From CAYWNK01 sp047639615 (GTDB lineage Bacteria; Planctomycetota; UBA1135; GCA-002686595): a DNA stretch of 28,764 nucleotides. The stretch is taken from assembly GCA_047639615.1 (NCBI GenBank), contig JBLIOL010000022.1, forward strand, positions 1 through 28,764. The letters run 5' to 3'. A program made the translations under genes and the position numbers. Positions 15,300 to 23,424 of this stretch are shown piece after piece. Under the pieces are notes generated by a model, which was given only the letters and a program-made list of their open reading frames with translations, was not told the DNA's origin and did no database searches. Position 1 is the first letter of the stretch. Every line of letters starts with the position of its first letter.

Positions 15300-16576
15300 G
15301 AGCGGGCGGCGCGCTGATTGGGTAGGACCACTTGAATCTTTTTCACTAGCTCAGCGCTGGTGAAGGGCTTCTCGATCATGGAGATGCCGTCTCCGAGGAT
15401 GCCGTCGCCCGCGAGCTCGTCGCGGGCGAAGCCGGACGTATAGAGCACCGGTAGGTTGGGGTCGCGTTCGCGCATCTTGGCGCATAGCTGAGGGCCGTTC
15501 ATGTTGGGCATCATCACATCTGTCAGGAGCAGATGGGTGGGCCGCGTTATTTGGGCCGCGAGGTCGAGGGCCGCTTGTCCATCGTTGGCCGATAGCACTC
15601 GATAGCCGAGCTCGGAGAGGATGCGGATGACCACCGCGCGTACGGGACCTTCGTCTTCCACCAGCAGGATCGTCTTCTGGCTCGATGCATCGGCGCCGCG
15701 GGAGGATTTGGGGCTGCTAGCTTCGATGTCGTCTGCAGATGCAGGCGGTAGGTAGATCTGGAACGTCGTGCCGCGACCTACTTCGCTGACAGAGTGGATG
15801 TGCCCAGCGTGCTGACCGACGATGCCGTGTGCGATGGAGAGGCCTAGGCCCGTACCACTGTGCTCGGTCTTCGTGCTGAAGAAGGGTTCGAAGATGCGCT
15901 CTTGGGTGGCGGCGTCCATGCCGCAGCCTTGGTCCGAGACGCACAGCATTACGTAGGTGCCAGCGGCTCCTAGGACGCGCACGAGAGGGTCACCGTGCGG
16001 CACCTCGATGTTGCGCAACTGAACCAAAATCTCGCTGCCGTCGGCCATGGAATCGCGGGCGTTGACCACTAGGTTCATGAGGACCTGATGCAGTTGCCCA
16101 GGGTCGGCGCGTACCGGGGATACTCCCGGGGCGAGGTCGAAACGCAAGATGAAGGAGCCGTTGCCGGGGATCAGCTGCTGCAGCATGCCCTGGCCCGCTT
16201 CGATCTGCTGGCCGAGGTCGAGCACCTCCATGGACATTACTTGCTTGCGCGCGAAGGCCAGCAGTTGGCTCGTGAGGTCGCGGCCGCGGCGTGCGGATTC
16301 GAGGATGCCTTCCATAGCCAAGGCTCCCGCTGAGTCTTTGACCTGATGATGAAGCTCTAGGTCTGCGTAGCCCATGATCGGGGTCAGCAGGTTGTTGAAG
16401 TCATGGGCTACGCCTGCGGCCAATTGGCCGATGACCTCCATCTTCTGAGCTTGCTTGAGGCTCTCGAGCAGCTCGTGGCGTTCGCGTTCGCCTGCCTCGG
16501 TGCGGCGCAGTTCCACGTCGGTTGCGGCGCGCTTGATACCCACGAAGAGCGGCGGGCTGCCGTCATGTCCGCCCAC
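15296..16576 (-). CDS. Hybrid sensor histidine kinase with C-terminal receiver (PAS domain separated upstream)
   Basis: The intact frame encodes 426 residues: a HisKA domain with H58 in AAGVAHDFNNLL, an N-box LMNLVVNARDSM (167-178), DQGCGMD (215-221), GTGLGLS (241-247), and a receiver domain (301-420) with E307/D308, phospho-acceptor D353 and K403. The AHDFNNLL H-box is typical of NtrB-like hybrid kinases common in Planctomycetota and myxobacteria. Predicted soluble. The residues before HisKA (LFVGIKRAATDVELRR) are the tail of a PAS domain, and the rest of that domain is found upstream in other frames (16577-16908), so GTG 16576 is probably not the natural start. Whether a truncated kinase is made is unknown. 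Its stop overlaps that of the gene at 14088. Confidence 0.85.
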   Translation of the reverse strand: MGGHDGSPPLFVGIKRAATDVELRRTEAGERERHELLESLKQAQKMEVIGQLAAGVAHDFNNLLTPIMGYADLELHHQVKDSAGALAMEGILESARRGRDLTSQLLAFARKQVMSMEVLDLGQQIEAGQGMLQQLIPGNGSFILRFDLAPGVSPVRADPGQLHQVLMNLVVNARDSMADGSEILVQLRNIEVPHGDPLVRVLGAAGTYVMLCVSDQGCGMDAATQERIFEPFFSTKTEHSGTGLGLSIAHGIVGQHAGHIHSVSEVGRGTTFQIYLPPASADDIEASSPKSSRGADASSQKTILLVEDEGPVRAVVIRILSELGYRVLSANDGQAALDLAAQITRPTHLLLTDVMMPNMNGPQLCAKMRERDPNLPVLYTSGFARDELAGDGILGDGISMIEKPFTSAELVKKIQVVLPNQRAARS

Positions 16577-16908
16577 GGGTGCACAGAAACTCCACGCTGT
16601 CGAGCTTCATGGCCTTGACGCGGATCTCCACGGGGAAGGTCTTCCCATCGGCGGCGGTGGATCCGGCGTTGGGTGCTGGAGGCCTCGCTGACCGCCAGCT
16701 TGCGCAGGTCGGAGCCGAGCGTCAGCGGGTGACCCGCGTCCACGTCGGTGAGGCGCATGCCGAGCAACTCGACGTAGCTGAAACCAAGCTCACGGCATGC
16801 ACGCGGATTCACATCCACGATGCGGCCTTCGCCGTCGGTCACGTAGACCGCTTCCGTTTCCTGATCCCTACGAGCTTGAAGACCGGGGAGAGAGTCCCGA
16901 TGTACCAT
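16577..16908 (-). pseudogene. N-terminal PAS domain of the downstream hybrid kinase, split over two shifted frames
   Basis: From ATG 16908 the frame reads a good PAS start (AVYVTDGEGRIVDVNPRACRELGFSYVELLGMRL). Near 16680-16650 PAS-like coding switches to a second frame (NAGSTAADGKTFPVEIRVKA, ADGKTFPVE being a core PAS strand motif). Near 16590-16575 it switches to the third frame, which continues unbroken through the PAS tail into the kinase. Both switches are in the same direction, each equivalent to one extra base. The domain as a whole is continuous in sequence logic, so the ancestral gene probably ran 16908-15296 as about 535 residues. Causes may be real decay or base-calling/assembly error. 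Confidence 0.65.
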
Positions 16909-16983
16909 CGCAATGGGGGGCTAGGTGGAGAGTTGGGGAGAGGCCCACGATCCTGCACTTGCCTGTCCGGTGCCGTAAGAATT

Positions 16984-17022
16984 CAGCCGCCCTCACTCCC
17001 ACAGGTGGAGCGAGGGCGGCTG
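16984..17022 (-). terminator. Rho-independent-like terminator of the lipoprotein gene
   Basis: Bases 16984-16994 (CAGCCGCCCTC) pair perfectly with 17012-17022, with partial pairing inside the loop. On the minus strand the stem is followed by AATTCTT. It lies 22 bases past the stop of the gene ending at 17045. Confidence 0.7.
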
Positions 17023-17044
17023 AGGTGCCTCGGACAGGGTTTGC

Positions 17045-18916
17045 TTAGCGAGCGCTTGGGTTCAGGTCTGCGGAGGCCCGTTGGCTCGCAGAAAAGGCAG
17101 CGCCCAGGTCGAAGCGCAGGCCGCCGGACCAGTGCTGAGGCTGGAAGACCGACCAGCTGGTGAGCCACAGGTGCGGAATCTCGCCGATGCCCTGCTCCAG
17201 TTCAAATCCGGAGCTGAGTGCCTTGTCGCTCGGCCCGTCGGCGCGCACCCGTGCGATTCCATGCATGCCTCGGTTGAGGTCTATGCGCACTAGCGCAGCT
17301 GGACTGCGGCCCGCTATGCGCCCGAGGGCCCAGTCGAGCTCCGGGCTCGCTTCAGGGGTCGTGCGAGCGGCCTTACGCGCCAAGCTGGCGCCTTGGCCCA
17401 TGGAGAGGATGGCTTGATCCCCTTGGGCAACCATGCGTAGGAGCATGCTCTGGGTACCGAATACATCCTCGACGAATGCTAGGCCGTCCGCGGCCTCCGG
17501 GTCTTGCAGGGCTTGGGCACTGGGTAGGAATTCGAATTGCAGGAAGCGGCTGTTCTCATCGCCGGCCGAGACTGGAGGCGTGCCCTCATACAGGGGCGCG
17601 AAGAGGTCCTGCTGGCCCAGTAGTTGGCGCGCGTGCTTGAAGGTCGCGTCCGTGTCGATGCCTTGCAGTACGGCGACCACATCGGTCTCGCCGCGGTCCA
17701 TGTGCCAGGTGAAACCGAAGCTGCTACCGCTGCTGCCGATCATCTCCGCGAAGGTCGCGTAGGCCTGGCGCAGGTCGCTGCCTTGCTCGGAGCTCGTGGC
17801 TAGGGCAAAGCTGTCCACCATGGGCTGGACGAACTGATCCAGGTGCTCCTGTTGCAAGGAGGCGAGGATGGTGATCGCGTCATTCTCGTCCACGAAGGAC
17901 TTCAAGTTTGCGAGGTCGGTCGCTTGGTTGCCGGGCACGGTGATGAAGCTGCTATCAGCGGCTAGATCCAAGTCGAAGCTCACGTCCAATTGACCCGCGC
18001 GCAGGTCCATGGCGATGCCGATGAAGCGCGTCTCTTCGAAGATGCGCAGGGTCTGATCCAGCTGGGAGCTCATCAGGGAGCTGGCCTCGGTGCCACCAGC
18101 GGTCATCTGCGGCATGGCCTTAGCCATGGCGAGGCCCTGTCGGATCTGGGTGCCGAAGCTCTGCATCAGGCCTTCCACGTGGATGCGGCAGCTGAGGGGC
18201 GACTCGGCTAGGCCGGCGCTGAGCAGGGCGCCGTGGGTGGCATTCGGCTTGTAGGACTCGTGCAGGCTGATGGCGACGGCGTTGCCCGAGGTCTTAGGCA
18301 GGGGCATGCCGGGTGCTCCTTGCAGCTTGGCTGCCAGGGACGCGGCATTCTTGACGGGCACCACGAAGGTGGGCACGGGTGTGTCGTCGATCCCCATTGA
18401 GAGGGCCAGGCCGACAGGCGCGTTCTGGCGTACCTGATCGCTGGCGATGCCGAAGGCATCTAGGCCATCCAGCACGCTATCGAGGGGCGGAATCGGCAGG
18501 TCGCCGAGGGCCTGGCTCAGCTCGGCTAGTAGCTCAGAGGCGCGTTCGAAGGAGTCCAGCTCGACCCATAGGAAGGCGTCGGCGGGCACCAAGCTGCGCA
18601 TTTCGGCCAGGGGGGCCGATCCGGGGCGGCCGCTGGGGGCCTGCACGGCGGGAGCTTGGGGCTCAGGGGCCGGGCCAGCATCGGCCGGGGCGGCGGGCCC
18701 AACTTGGGGCGCCTGCCCGGATGCTGAATCCTGCTCCGGAGTGTTCGGAGATGCCTGCTGGGGGCTCCCCTCGGTGGTCGAAATGGTGCTGCTCAGCTCC
18801 TGATTTGGGCCGGTGGGCTCCACAGGGGTGCTGGCGGGGGTCTCTCCCTCATCAGCTCCGCAGGAGGCAAGGACGAATAGGGCGGCGAGCAGGAGGTTCT
18901 GGGGCGTACGCATCAT
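17045..18916 (-). CDS. Lipoprotein of unknown function, DUF3352-like
   Basis: About 623 residues. From ATG 18916 (or ATG 18913) there is a lipoprotein signal, NLLLAALFVLASC, with lipobox L16-A17-S18-C19; the frame is open 210 bp further upstream but that part is low-complexity, so the lipobox decides the start. A proline-, alanine- and glutamate-rich linker (about 20-105) precedes a large domain beginning MRSLVPADAFLWVELDSFERASELL. The 'P-x-D-x-x-x-x-V-x-L-D' opening and later segments (LDQFVQPMVDSFALA, WALGRIAGRSPAALVRIDL) resemble DUF3352-type proteins common in Planctomycetota; this is from memory of the family, not a search. It is probably anchored in a membrane. It is transcribed divergently from the 5'-nucleotidase gene and ends at a hairpin terminator. 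Confidence 0.75.
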   Translation of the reverse strand: MMRTPQNLLLAALFVLASCGADEGETPASTPVEPTGPNQELSSTISTTEGSPQQASPNTPEQDSASGQAPQVGPAAPADAGPAPEPQAPAVQAPSGRPGSAPLAEMRSLVPADAFLWVELDSFERASELLAELSQALGDLPIPPLDSVLDGLDAFGIASDQVRQNAPVGLALSMGIDDTPVPTFVVPVKNAASLAAKLQGAPGMPLPKTSGNAVAISLHESYKPNATHGALLSAGLAESPLSCRIHVEGLMQSFGTQIRQGLAMAKAMPQMTAGGTEASSLMSSQLDQTLRIFEETRFIGIAMDLRAGQLDVSFDLDLAADSSFITVPGNQATDLANLKSFVDENDAITILASLQQEHLDQFVQPMVDSFALATSSEQGSDLRQAYATFAEMIGSSGSSFGFTWHMDRGETDVVAVLQGIDTDATFKHARQLLGQQDLFAPLYEGTPPVSAGDENSRFLQFEFLPSAQALQDPEAADGLAFVEDVFGTQSMLLRMVAQGDQAILSMGQGASLARKAARTTPEASPELDWALGRIAGRSPAALVRIDLNRGMHGIARVRADGPSDKALSSGFELEQGIGEIPHLWLTSWSVFQPQHWSGGLRFDLGAAFSASQRASADLNPSAR

Positions 18917-19056
18917 GGTGGGGTGGGGTTGCCACGCGGGCTTCCGGGGTGATTGATCGAGCACCCGGAGGCCTGGACCTGAGGCCCTTGCGGATTCCTG
19001 AGCGCAGGCCGCGTACCCTCTGTGCGTCCCCGGCCCCGAATCCTTGTTCTCGATCC
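18917..19056. promoter_or_regulatory. Divergent intergenic region with promoter-like elements
   Basis: 140 bp separate the lipoprotein gene (left, minus) from the 5'-nucleotidase gene (right, plus). The 13-bp GAGGCCCTTGCGG at 18981-18993 also occurs before fdxA. A TACCCT at 19014-19019 is 20 bases after its TTGCGG, which is long for a sigma-70 spacer. Nothing clear is seen for the leftward gene. Confidence 0.3.
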
Positions 19057-20622
19057 ATGAAGCGCGCCCGCTCGATCCCCTTCCTCGCCCTCGCCTGTGT
19101 GCTTTTGCTGCCTCTGATCGGGGCACGCGGTACCACGCAGGAGCCCGCTGATTCGAGCACGGAATTGCAGCACCTAATCGTGCTGCACACCAACGATGTG
19201 CACGGCCAGGTGCTGCCCTTGCCGGCCACTTGGCTCAAGAATCGCGATCCGCTGCCGGACTCCGGCGGCATCGAGCGCATCGGCGCTTACGTGCGCAAGG
19301 TGCGCGCGGAGGCGGCGGCCAAAGGCGACACCGTGCTCTTCGTGGACGGCGGCGACTGGTTCCAGGGCACGCCCGAAGGACGCCTCGACGAGGGGCGCGC
19401 CTTCCTCGACGCCTTTCGCGAACTGGGGCACGACGCCTTGGCCGTGGGCAATCATGAGTTCGACTATGGGGTCGAGACCCTGCTCGCACACCTGGAAGCG
19501 GTCGAGCTCCCCGCACTGATGGCGAACGCTCGCCTGCCAAGCGGCGGTGCTCTCCCGGGCACGGCCGCCTACAAAATCGTCGAGCGCGGCGGCCTGCGTG
19601 TGGGCATCGTCGGCTTGCTCTCCACCTCGACACCGGCCATGAGCCATCCCACCACGCGCACCCTGCTGTGGACCTCGGCCGAGGAGGCTCTCAGCGATGC
19701 GCGCGAAGCCATGGGGGATGAGGTCGACTTCGTGCTTCCGATCACACACTTGGGCGTCAACTCCGATCGCCAGCTGGCCAAGGCGCATCCCGACCTGCCG
19801 CTGATCGTGGGCGGCCACAGTCACACGCTCTTGCACAAGGGCGTGACCGAGGGCACGACCTTGATCGTGCAATCCGGTTCCAAGGGACGCGGCGTGGGGC
19901 GCGTCGACCTGTGGATTGACCCGCTCACCAAGAAGGTGGTGCGTAAAACCGCGGAGGTGGTCAACCTCTACGACACACCCGTGCCGAGCGAGGCCGGTAA
20001 GGCCCTGGCGGAGAAGTGCGCTGCATTGCTCGAGCGCAGCGCCGCGCACATGGATGTGGTCGTCGGTACCTTCGGCGGCCCCCTCAGCCGCGGTCGCGAC
20101 CCTTATCGCACCTCGCCTGCCGGAAACATCATCACCGACGTCATGCGCAAGCGCGCCGAGGCCGACGTGGCGATTCATAACCGCGGTGGAATCCGCGTGG
20201 ACCTGGATGCAGGCGAAGCCACGCGCCGTGACCTCTTCCGCATCCTGCCCTTCGACAACCGCCTGATGATGATGACCCTCACGGGGGCGCAGATCGAAGC
20301 CCTCATGCGGCGCTCCATCGAAGGCCGCGGCCGCTCCGGCCTCGAGTTCAGCGGCATGCAGATTCACGTGCGCAAGGGATCTAAGGGACCCATCATCGAG
20401 CGCATCGACATCGGTGGCGAAGAACTGCACGCGGAGTTCTCCTATCGCGTGGTGACCAATGACTTCCTGGCCTCGGGCGGCGACGCGTACATCGAGCTCG
20501 CCTCCACGAACAAGCGTCAACTGGATCCGATCTTGCAGCGCGACTTGATGGAGCTCGCTCTCAAAGAGGCCGGCGGCACACTGACGCCTTCCACCGAGAA
20601 CCGCTACACCATCGTGGAGTAG
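19057..20622 (+). CDS. UshA-like secreted 5'-nucleotidase / 2',3'-cyclic phosphodiesterase
   Basis: A 521-residue exported phosphoesterase. Residues 1-25 form a Sec signal peptide (MKRARSIPFLALACVLLLPL...). The metallophosphatase domain shows D47-V-H49 in LHTNDVHG, D97/D100 in VDGGDWFQG, N132-H133-E134 in VGNHEFDYG, PITHLG and GGHSHTLL, the full set of dimetal ligands. The C-terminal nucleotide-binding domain contains SPAGNIITDVMRKRAEADVAIHNRGGIR, with the expected nucleobase-recognition layout (SGGDAYIEL near the end). Such enzymes release phosphate and nucleosides from extracellular nucleotides. The frame is open far upstream, but the signal peptide and divergent gene fix ATG 19057. It is 21 bp before the enoyl-CoA hydratase gene and could be on the same transcript, though the functions differ. 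Confidence 0.9.
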   Translation: MKRARSIPFLALACVLLLPLIGARGTTQEPADSSTELQHLIVLHTNDVHGQVLPLPATWLKNRDPLPDSGGIERIGAYVRKVRAEAAAKGDTVLFVDGGDWFQGTPEGRLDEGRAFLDAFRELGHDALAVGNHEFDYGVETLLAHLEAVELPALMANARLPSGGALPGTAAYKIVERGGLRVGIVGLLSTSTPAMSHPTTRTLLWTSAEEALSDAREAMGDEVDFVLPITHLGVNSDRQLAKAHPDLPLIVGGHSHTLLHKGVTEGTTLIVQSGSKGRGVGRVDLWIDPLTKKVVRKTAEVVNLYDTPVPSEAGKALAEKCAALLERSAAHMDVVVGTFGGPLSRGRDPYRTSPAGNIITDVMRKRAEADVAIHNRGGIRVDLDAGEATRRDLFRILPFDNRLMMMTLTGAQIEALMRRSIEGRGRSGLEFSGMQIHVRKGSKGPIIERIDIGGEELHAEFSYRVVTNDFLASGGDAYIELASTNKRQLDPILQRDLMELALKEAGGTLTPSTENRYTIVE

Positions 20623-20643
20623 CGGCTAGCCAGCCCAAGACCT

Positions 20644-21477
20644 ATGTCAACCCAACCCAACCTCGGCCCGGCCGAGCTCCTGCCCAACGGCAAGATCAGT
20701 TACGCATCCGGCGATGGTGTGGCCCTCGTGACCCTCACGAATGCGCCCGCCAATGGCTACAGCCACGAGATGATGCTGGACCTGGACCAGGCCATCCTGC
20801 GCGCGCGCTTCGACGAGAGCGTGCACGTGATCGTTCTGGCCGGCGCTGGTGAGAAGTTCTTCTGTGCGGGCGCCGACATCGGCGTGCTGCGCGAGATGAC
20901 GCCCACCTACAAGTACGCCTTTTGCCTGCACGCCAACGAGACCATGCTGCGCCTTGAGCACACGCCCAAGCTCGTGATCGCGGCCCTCGGCGGGCACTGC
21001 GTGGGCGGGGGACTGGAGGTGGCCTTGGCCGCTGACATGCGCTTCGCCCAGCGCGGTTCCGGCAAGTGCGGTCTGCCCGAGGTGGCTCTGGGCGTCTTGC
21101 CTGGCACCGGCGGCACCCAGCGCTTGGCGCGTAAGATCGGCTCCTCCAAGGCCATCGACCTGATGACCAGCGGGCGCATGTTCGACTACGACGAGGCCGA
21201 GCGCATGGGCATCGTCGAGCGCTTGCTCGACGCGGATTCCGGCGAGGCCTTCCTGGAAAAGGTGCTCGAGATGGCTGGCAGCTACTGCCCGCCGCACAAG
21301 GCCGGGCTCTCCGTGGGCTTGATCAAGCGCGCGGTTCAAAGCGGCGCCGATCTGCCCTTGGAATCTGGCCTGGCTCTGGAGCGCGAATTACAGCAGCGCC
21401 TGTTCCAATCCGCCGACGCGCGCGAGGGCCTGGCCGCCTTCGAAGAGAAGCGCGCGCCGCAGTTCGAAGGACGCTAG
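20644..21477 (+). CDS. Enoyl-CoA hydratase/isomerase (crotonase family)
   Basis: A 277-residue crotonase-fold enzyme. The oxyanion-hole segment is KFFCAGADIGVLREM (71-85), and the second is GHCVGGGLEVALAADMRFA (117-135). Both acid/base glutamates of true enoyl-CoA hydratases are present, E125 in GGLE and E146 in GLPEVALGVLPGTGGTQRL, so it probably hydrates 2-enoyl-CoA to 3-hydroxyacyl-CoA. There is no clear Shine-Dalgarno before ATG 20644. It is followed two bases after its stop by an MDR reductase and then by 3-hydroxyacyl-CoA dehydrogenase, supporting a beta-oxidation or acyl-CoA reduction role. Confidence 0.9.
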   Translation: MSTQPNLGPAELLPNGKISYASGDGVALVTLTNAPANGYSHEMMLDLDQAILRARFDESVHVIVLAGAGEKFFCAGADIGVLREMTPTYKYAFCLHANETMLRLEHTPKLVIAALGGHCVGGGLEVALAADMRFAQRGSGKCGLPEVALGVLPGTGGTQRLARKIGSSKAIDLMTSGRMFDYDEAERMGIVERLLDADSGEAFLEKVLEMAGSYCPPHKAGLSVGLIKRAVQSGADLPLESGLALERELQQRLFQSADAREGLAAFEEKRAPQFEGR

Positions 21478-21479
21478 AC

Positions 21480-22517
21480 ATGCGCGCCGTTCACATCACC
21501 GCCCACGGCGGCCCGGAAGTGCTCGAGCTGGTGGATCTGCCCGATCCCGAGCCGGGTCCGGGTGAAGTCTTGATCCGGGTGTTGGGCGTTTCGCTCAATC
21601 ACTTGGACCTGTGGGTCCGGCGCGGCATGCCGGGCTTTCCCGTGGCCTTCCCGCGCATTCCTGGCTGTGACGCCACCGGCGAGATCGTGGCTCTTGGCGA
21701 GGGCGTGAACGGCCTGAGCGGTGGCCAAAAGGTCGTGCTCGAACCTGGCTACAACGCCGATCTCGAATCCGCGGAGGTGCTGCGTGGTGAGGATCACCGG
21801 GCTGCGGACTACGAGATCCGAGGCGAGCATTGCAACGGGTTCGACGCCGAGTTGGTGCTGCTTCCGGCGCGCTACTTGATGCCCTTGCCCGATGGGCTTG
21901 ACCCTGTCCAGGCAGCCGCGGCGCCCTTGGTATTCCTGACCGCCTGGGGTGCCTTGATGGAGCGCGCCAAGCTGCGCGCCGGTGAAACTGCCCTGATCCT
22001 CGGCGCTGGTTCCGGCGTTGGATCCGCTGGCATCCAAATAGCCAAGCACGAGGGCGCGCGCGTGATCGCCACCGGCGGCGACGAGCGCAAGCGCGCCTTG
22101 GCTCTGGAGCTGGGCGCGGACGAGGTCGTGGATCATCGCGATCCCAACTGGGGCAAGCAAATTCGCGCGCTCACGGACGGCGCTGGCGTGGACGTGATCT
22201 TTGAACACATCGGCCCGGCTACCTGGGCCACGTCGCTCAAGGTGCTCGGGCGCAACGGCCGTCTGGTCACCTGCGGAGGAACTACGGGCCCGAAGGTGGA
22301 CGTGATCCTGCCGCATCTCTTCATCAAGAATCAAACCTTGATGGGCAGCACCATGGGCCCGCGCAGTGCCCTGCCCACGATCTTTGAACGCCTCGCCGCG
22401 GGCACCTACAAGCCCGTCGTCGACCGCGTCATGGGTCTCTCCGAAGTGCGCGAAGCTCACCAACTGCTGGAGGACCGCGCCGTCGTCGGCAAGCTCGTCC
22501 TCGTCCCCGGTCAATAG
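21480..22517 (+). CDS. Zinc-less MDR oxidoreductase (quinone reductase / enoyl reductase-like)
   Basis: A 345-residue medium-chain dehydrogenase/reductase. N-terminal catalytic domain: SLNHLDLWVRRGMPG (38-52) and IPGCDATGEIVALGEGV. Rossmann domain: LGAGSGVGSAGIQIAKH (174-190), the NADP(H) loop of quinone-reductase-like MDRs. In relatives with this N-terminus, a cysteine-rich loop binding structural zinc follows 'PGY'; here the loop is NADLESAEVLRGEDHRAADY and has lost all the cysteines. Substrate may be a quinone, an enoyl-CoA or a similar activated alkene. The position between a hydratase and a hydroxyacyl-CoA dehydrogenase favours an acyl-CoA substrate (inference). The two-base gap to the upstream gene indicates coupling. 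Confidence 0.83.
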   Translation: MRAVHITAHGGPEVLELVDLPDPEPGPGEVLIRVLGVSLNHLDLWVRRGMPGFPVAFPRIPGCDATGEIVALGEGVNGLSGGQKVVLEPGYNADLESAEVLRGEDHRAADYEIRGEHCNGFDAELVLLPARYLMPLPDGLDPVQAAAAPLVFLTAWGALMERAKLRAGETALILGAGSGVGSAGIQIAKHEGARVIATGGDERKRALALELGADEVVDHRDPNWGKQIRALTDGAGVDVIFEHIGPATWATSLKVLGRNGRLVTCGGTTGPKVDVILPHLFIKNQTLMGSTMGPRSALPTIFERLAAGTYKPVVDRVMGLSEVREAHQLLEDRAVVGKLVLVPGQ

Positions 22518-22535
22518 CGGCTGGACCCCGAACAC

Positions 22536-23399
22536 ATGAACGCTAACGACATTCAAACCGCCGCCGTACTCGGCGCCGGAACCATGGGCCACGGCATCGC
22601 CCAGGTCCTCGCCCAGTGCGGCATCGAAACCCGACTCTTCGACGTGGCGGAAGCCGCGGTGGAGAACGGCCTAAGCAAGCTGCGCGCGAACCTGGATAAG
22701 GGCGTGGCGCGGGGCAAAGTCACGGAGGCCGAGCGCGACGCCGCGAACTCGCGCCTCTCCGGCACCACCGACATGGACGCCGCCCTGGCAGGCGTGCAGC
22801 TGGTGATCGAGGCCGTGCCCGAGCGCATGGACCTGAAGACTTCGATCTTCAAGAACCTGGGCGATCGCACGGGACCGGACGTGCTGCTAGCCACGAACAC
22901 GTCCTCCCTGCCGATCACCGAGATCGCTGCCGCCGCTGCGCACCCCGAGCGCGTGGTCGGCATGCACTTCTTCAATCCGGTACACATCATGAAGCTGGTG
23001 GAAGTGGTGCGCGCCGGCAGCTCCTCCGAGGAGGCCGTGACCTGCGCCCTCGACCTGGCGCGACGCATGGGCAAGCAGCCCATCGATGTACGCGACGCAC
23101 CGGGCTTCGCCTCGAGTCGCTTGGGCATCGCCATCGGCATGGAAGCCATCCGCATGCTGGAGGAGGGCGTCGCTAGCGCCGCCGACATCGACAAGGCCAT
23201 GACCCTGGGTTACGGCTTCCCCATGGGGCCGCTCAAGCTCACCGACCTGGTGGGCCTCGACGTGCGCCTTTCCATCGCTGAATACCTGTCCGGTGCTCTC
23301 GGCGAGCGCTTCACTCCGCCCCAGTTGCTCAAGGACAAGGTCGCCCGCGGCGAGCTTGGCAAGAAGAGCGGCCAGGGCTTCTACGATTGGAACGAATAG
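22536..23399 (+). CDS. 3-hydroxyacyl-CoA (3-hydroxybutyryl-CoA) dehydrogenase
   Basis: A 287-residue NAD-dependent dehydrogenase close to the Hbd/PaaH family. Rossmann motif GAGTMGHGIA (13-22); ATNTSSLPITEIA (119-131); catalytic H144 in MHFFNPVHIMKLVEVV with N147; the C-terminal domain has DAPGFASSRLGIAIGMEAIRMLEEG and GYGFPMGPLKLTDLVGLD. Length matches the single-domain family, with no fused hydratase. It oxidises 3-hydroxyacyl-CoA to 3-oxoacyl-CoA, or the reverse. With the upstream crotonase it supplies two consecutive steps of beta-oxidation; thiolase and acyl-CoA dehydrogenase are not in the window. It starts 18 bp after the MDR gene. Confidence 0.93.
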   Translation: MNANDIQTAAVLGAGTMGHGIAQVLAQCGIETRLFDVAEAAVENGLSKLRANLDKGVARGKVTEAERDAANSRLSGTTDMDAALAGVQLVIEAVPERMDLKTSIFKNLGDRTGPDVLLATNTSSLPITEIAAAAAHPERVVGMHFFNPVHIMKLVEVVRAGSSSEEAVTCALDLARRMGKQPIDVRDAPGFASSRLGIAIGMEAIRMLEEGVASAADIDKAMTLGYGFPMGPLKLTDLVGLDVRLSIAEYLSGALGERFTPPQLLKDKVARGELGKKSGQGFYDWNE

Positions 23400-23424
23400 G
23401 CCTCCCTGGCCCCGTAGTCCGCCC

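Noticed and set aside
19174..20520. Long antisense open frame opposite the 5'-nucleotidase
   Set aside because: Shadow of a clearly recognised enzyme; His/Gly/Ala-rich composition with no family resemblance.
21474..22592. Antisense frame opposite the MDR reductase
   Set aside because: Same reason: sense strand encodes an unmistakable dehydrogenase with conserved motifs.
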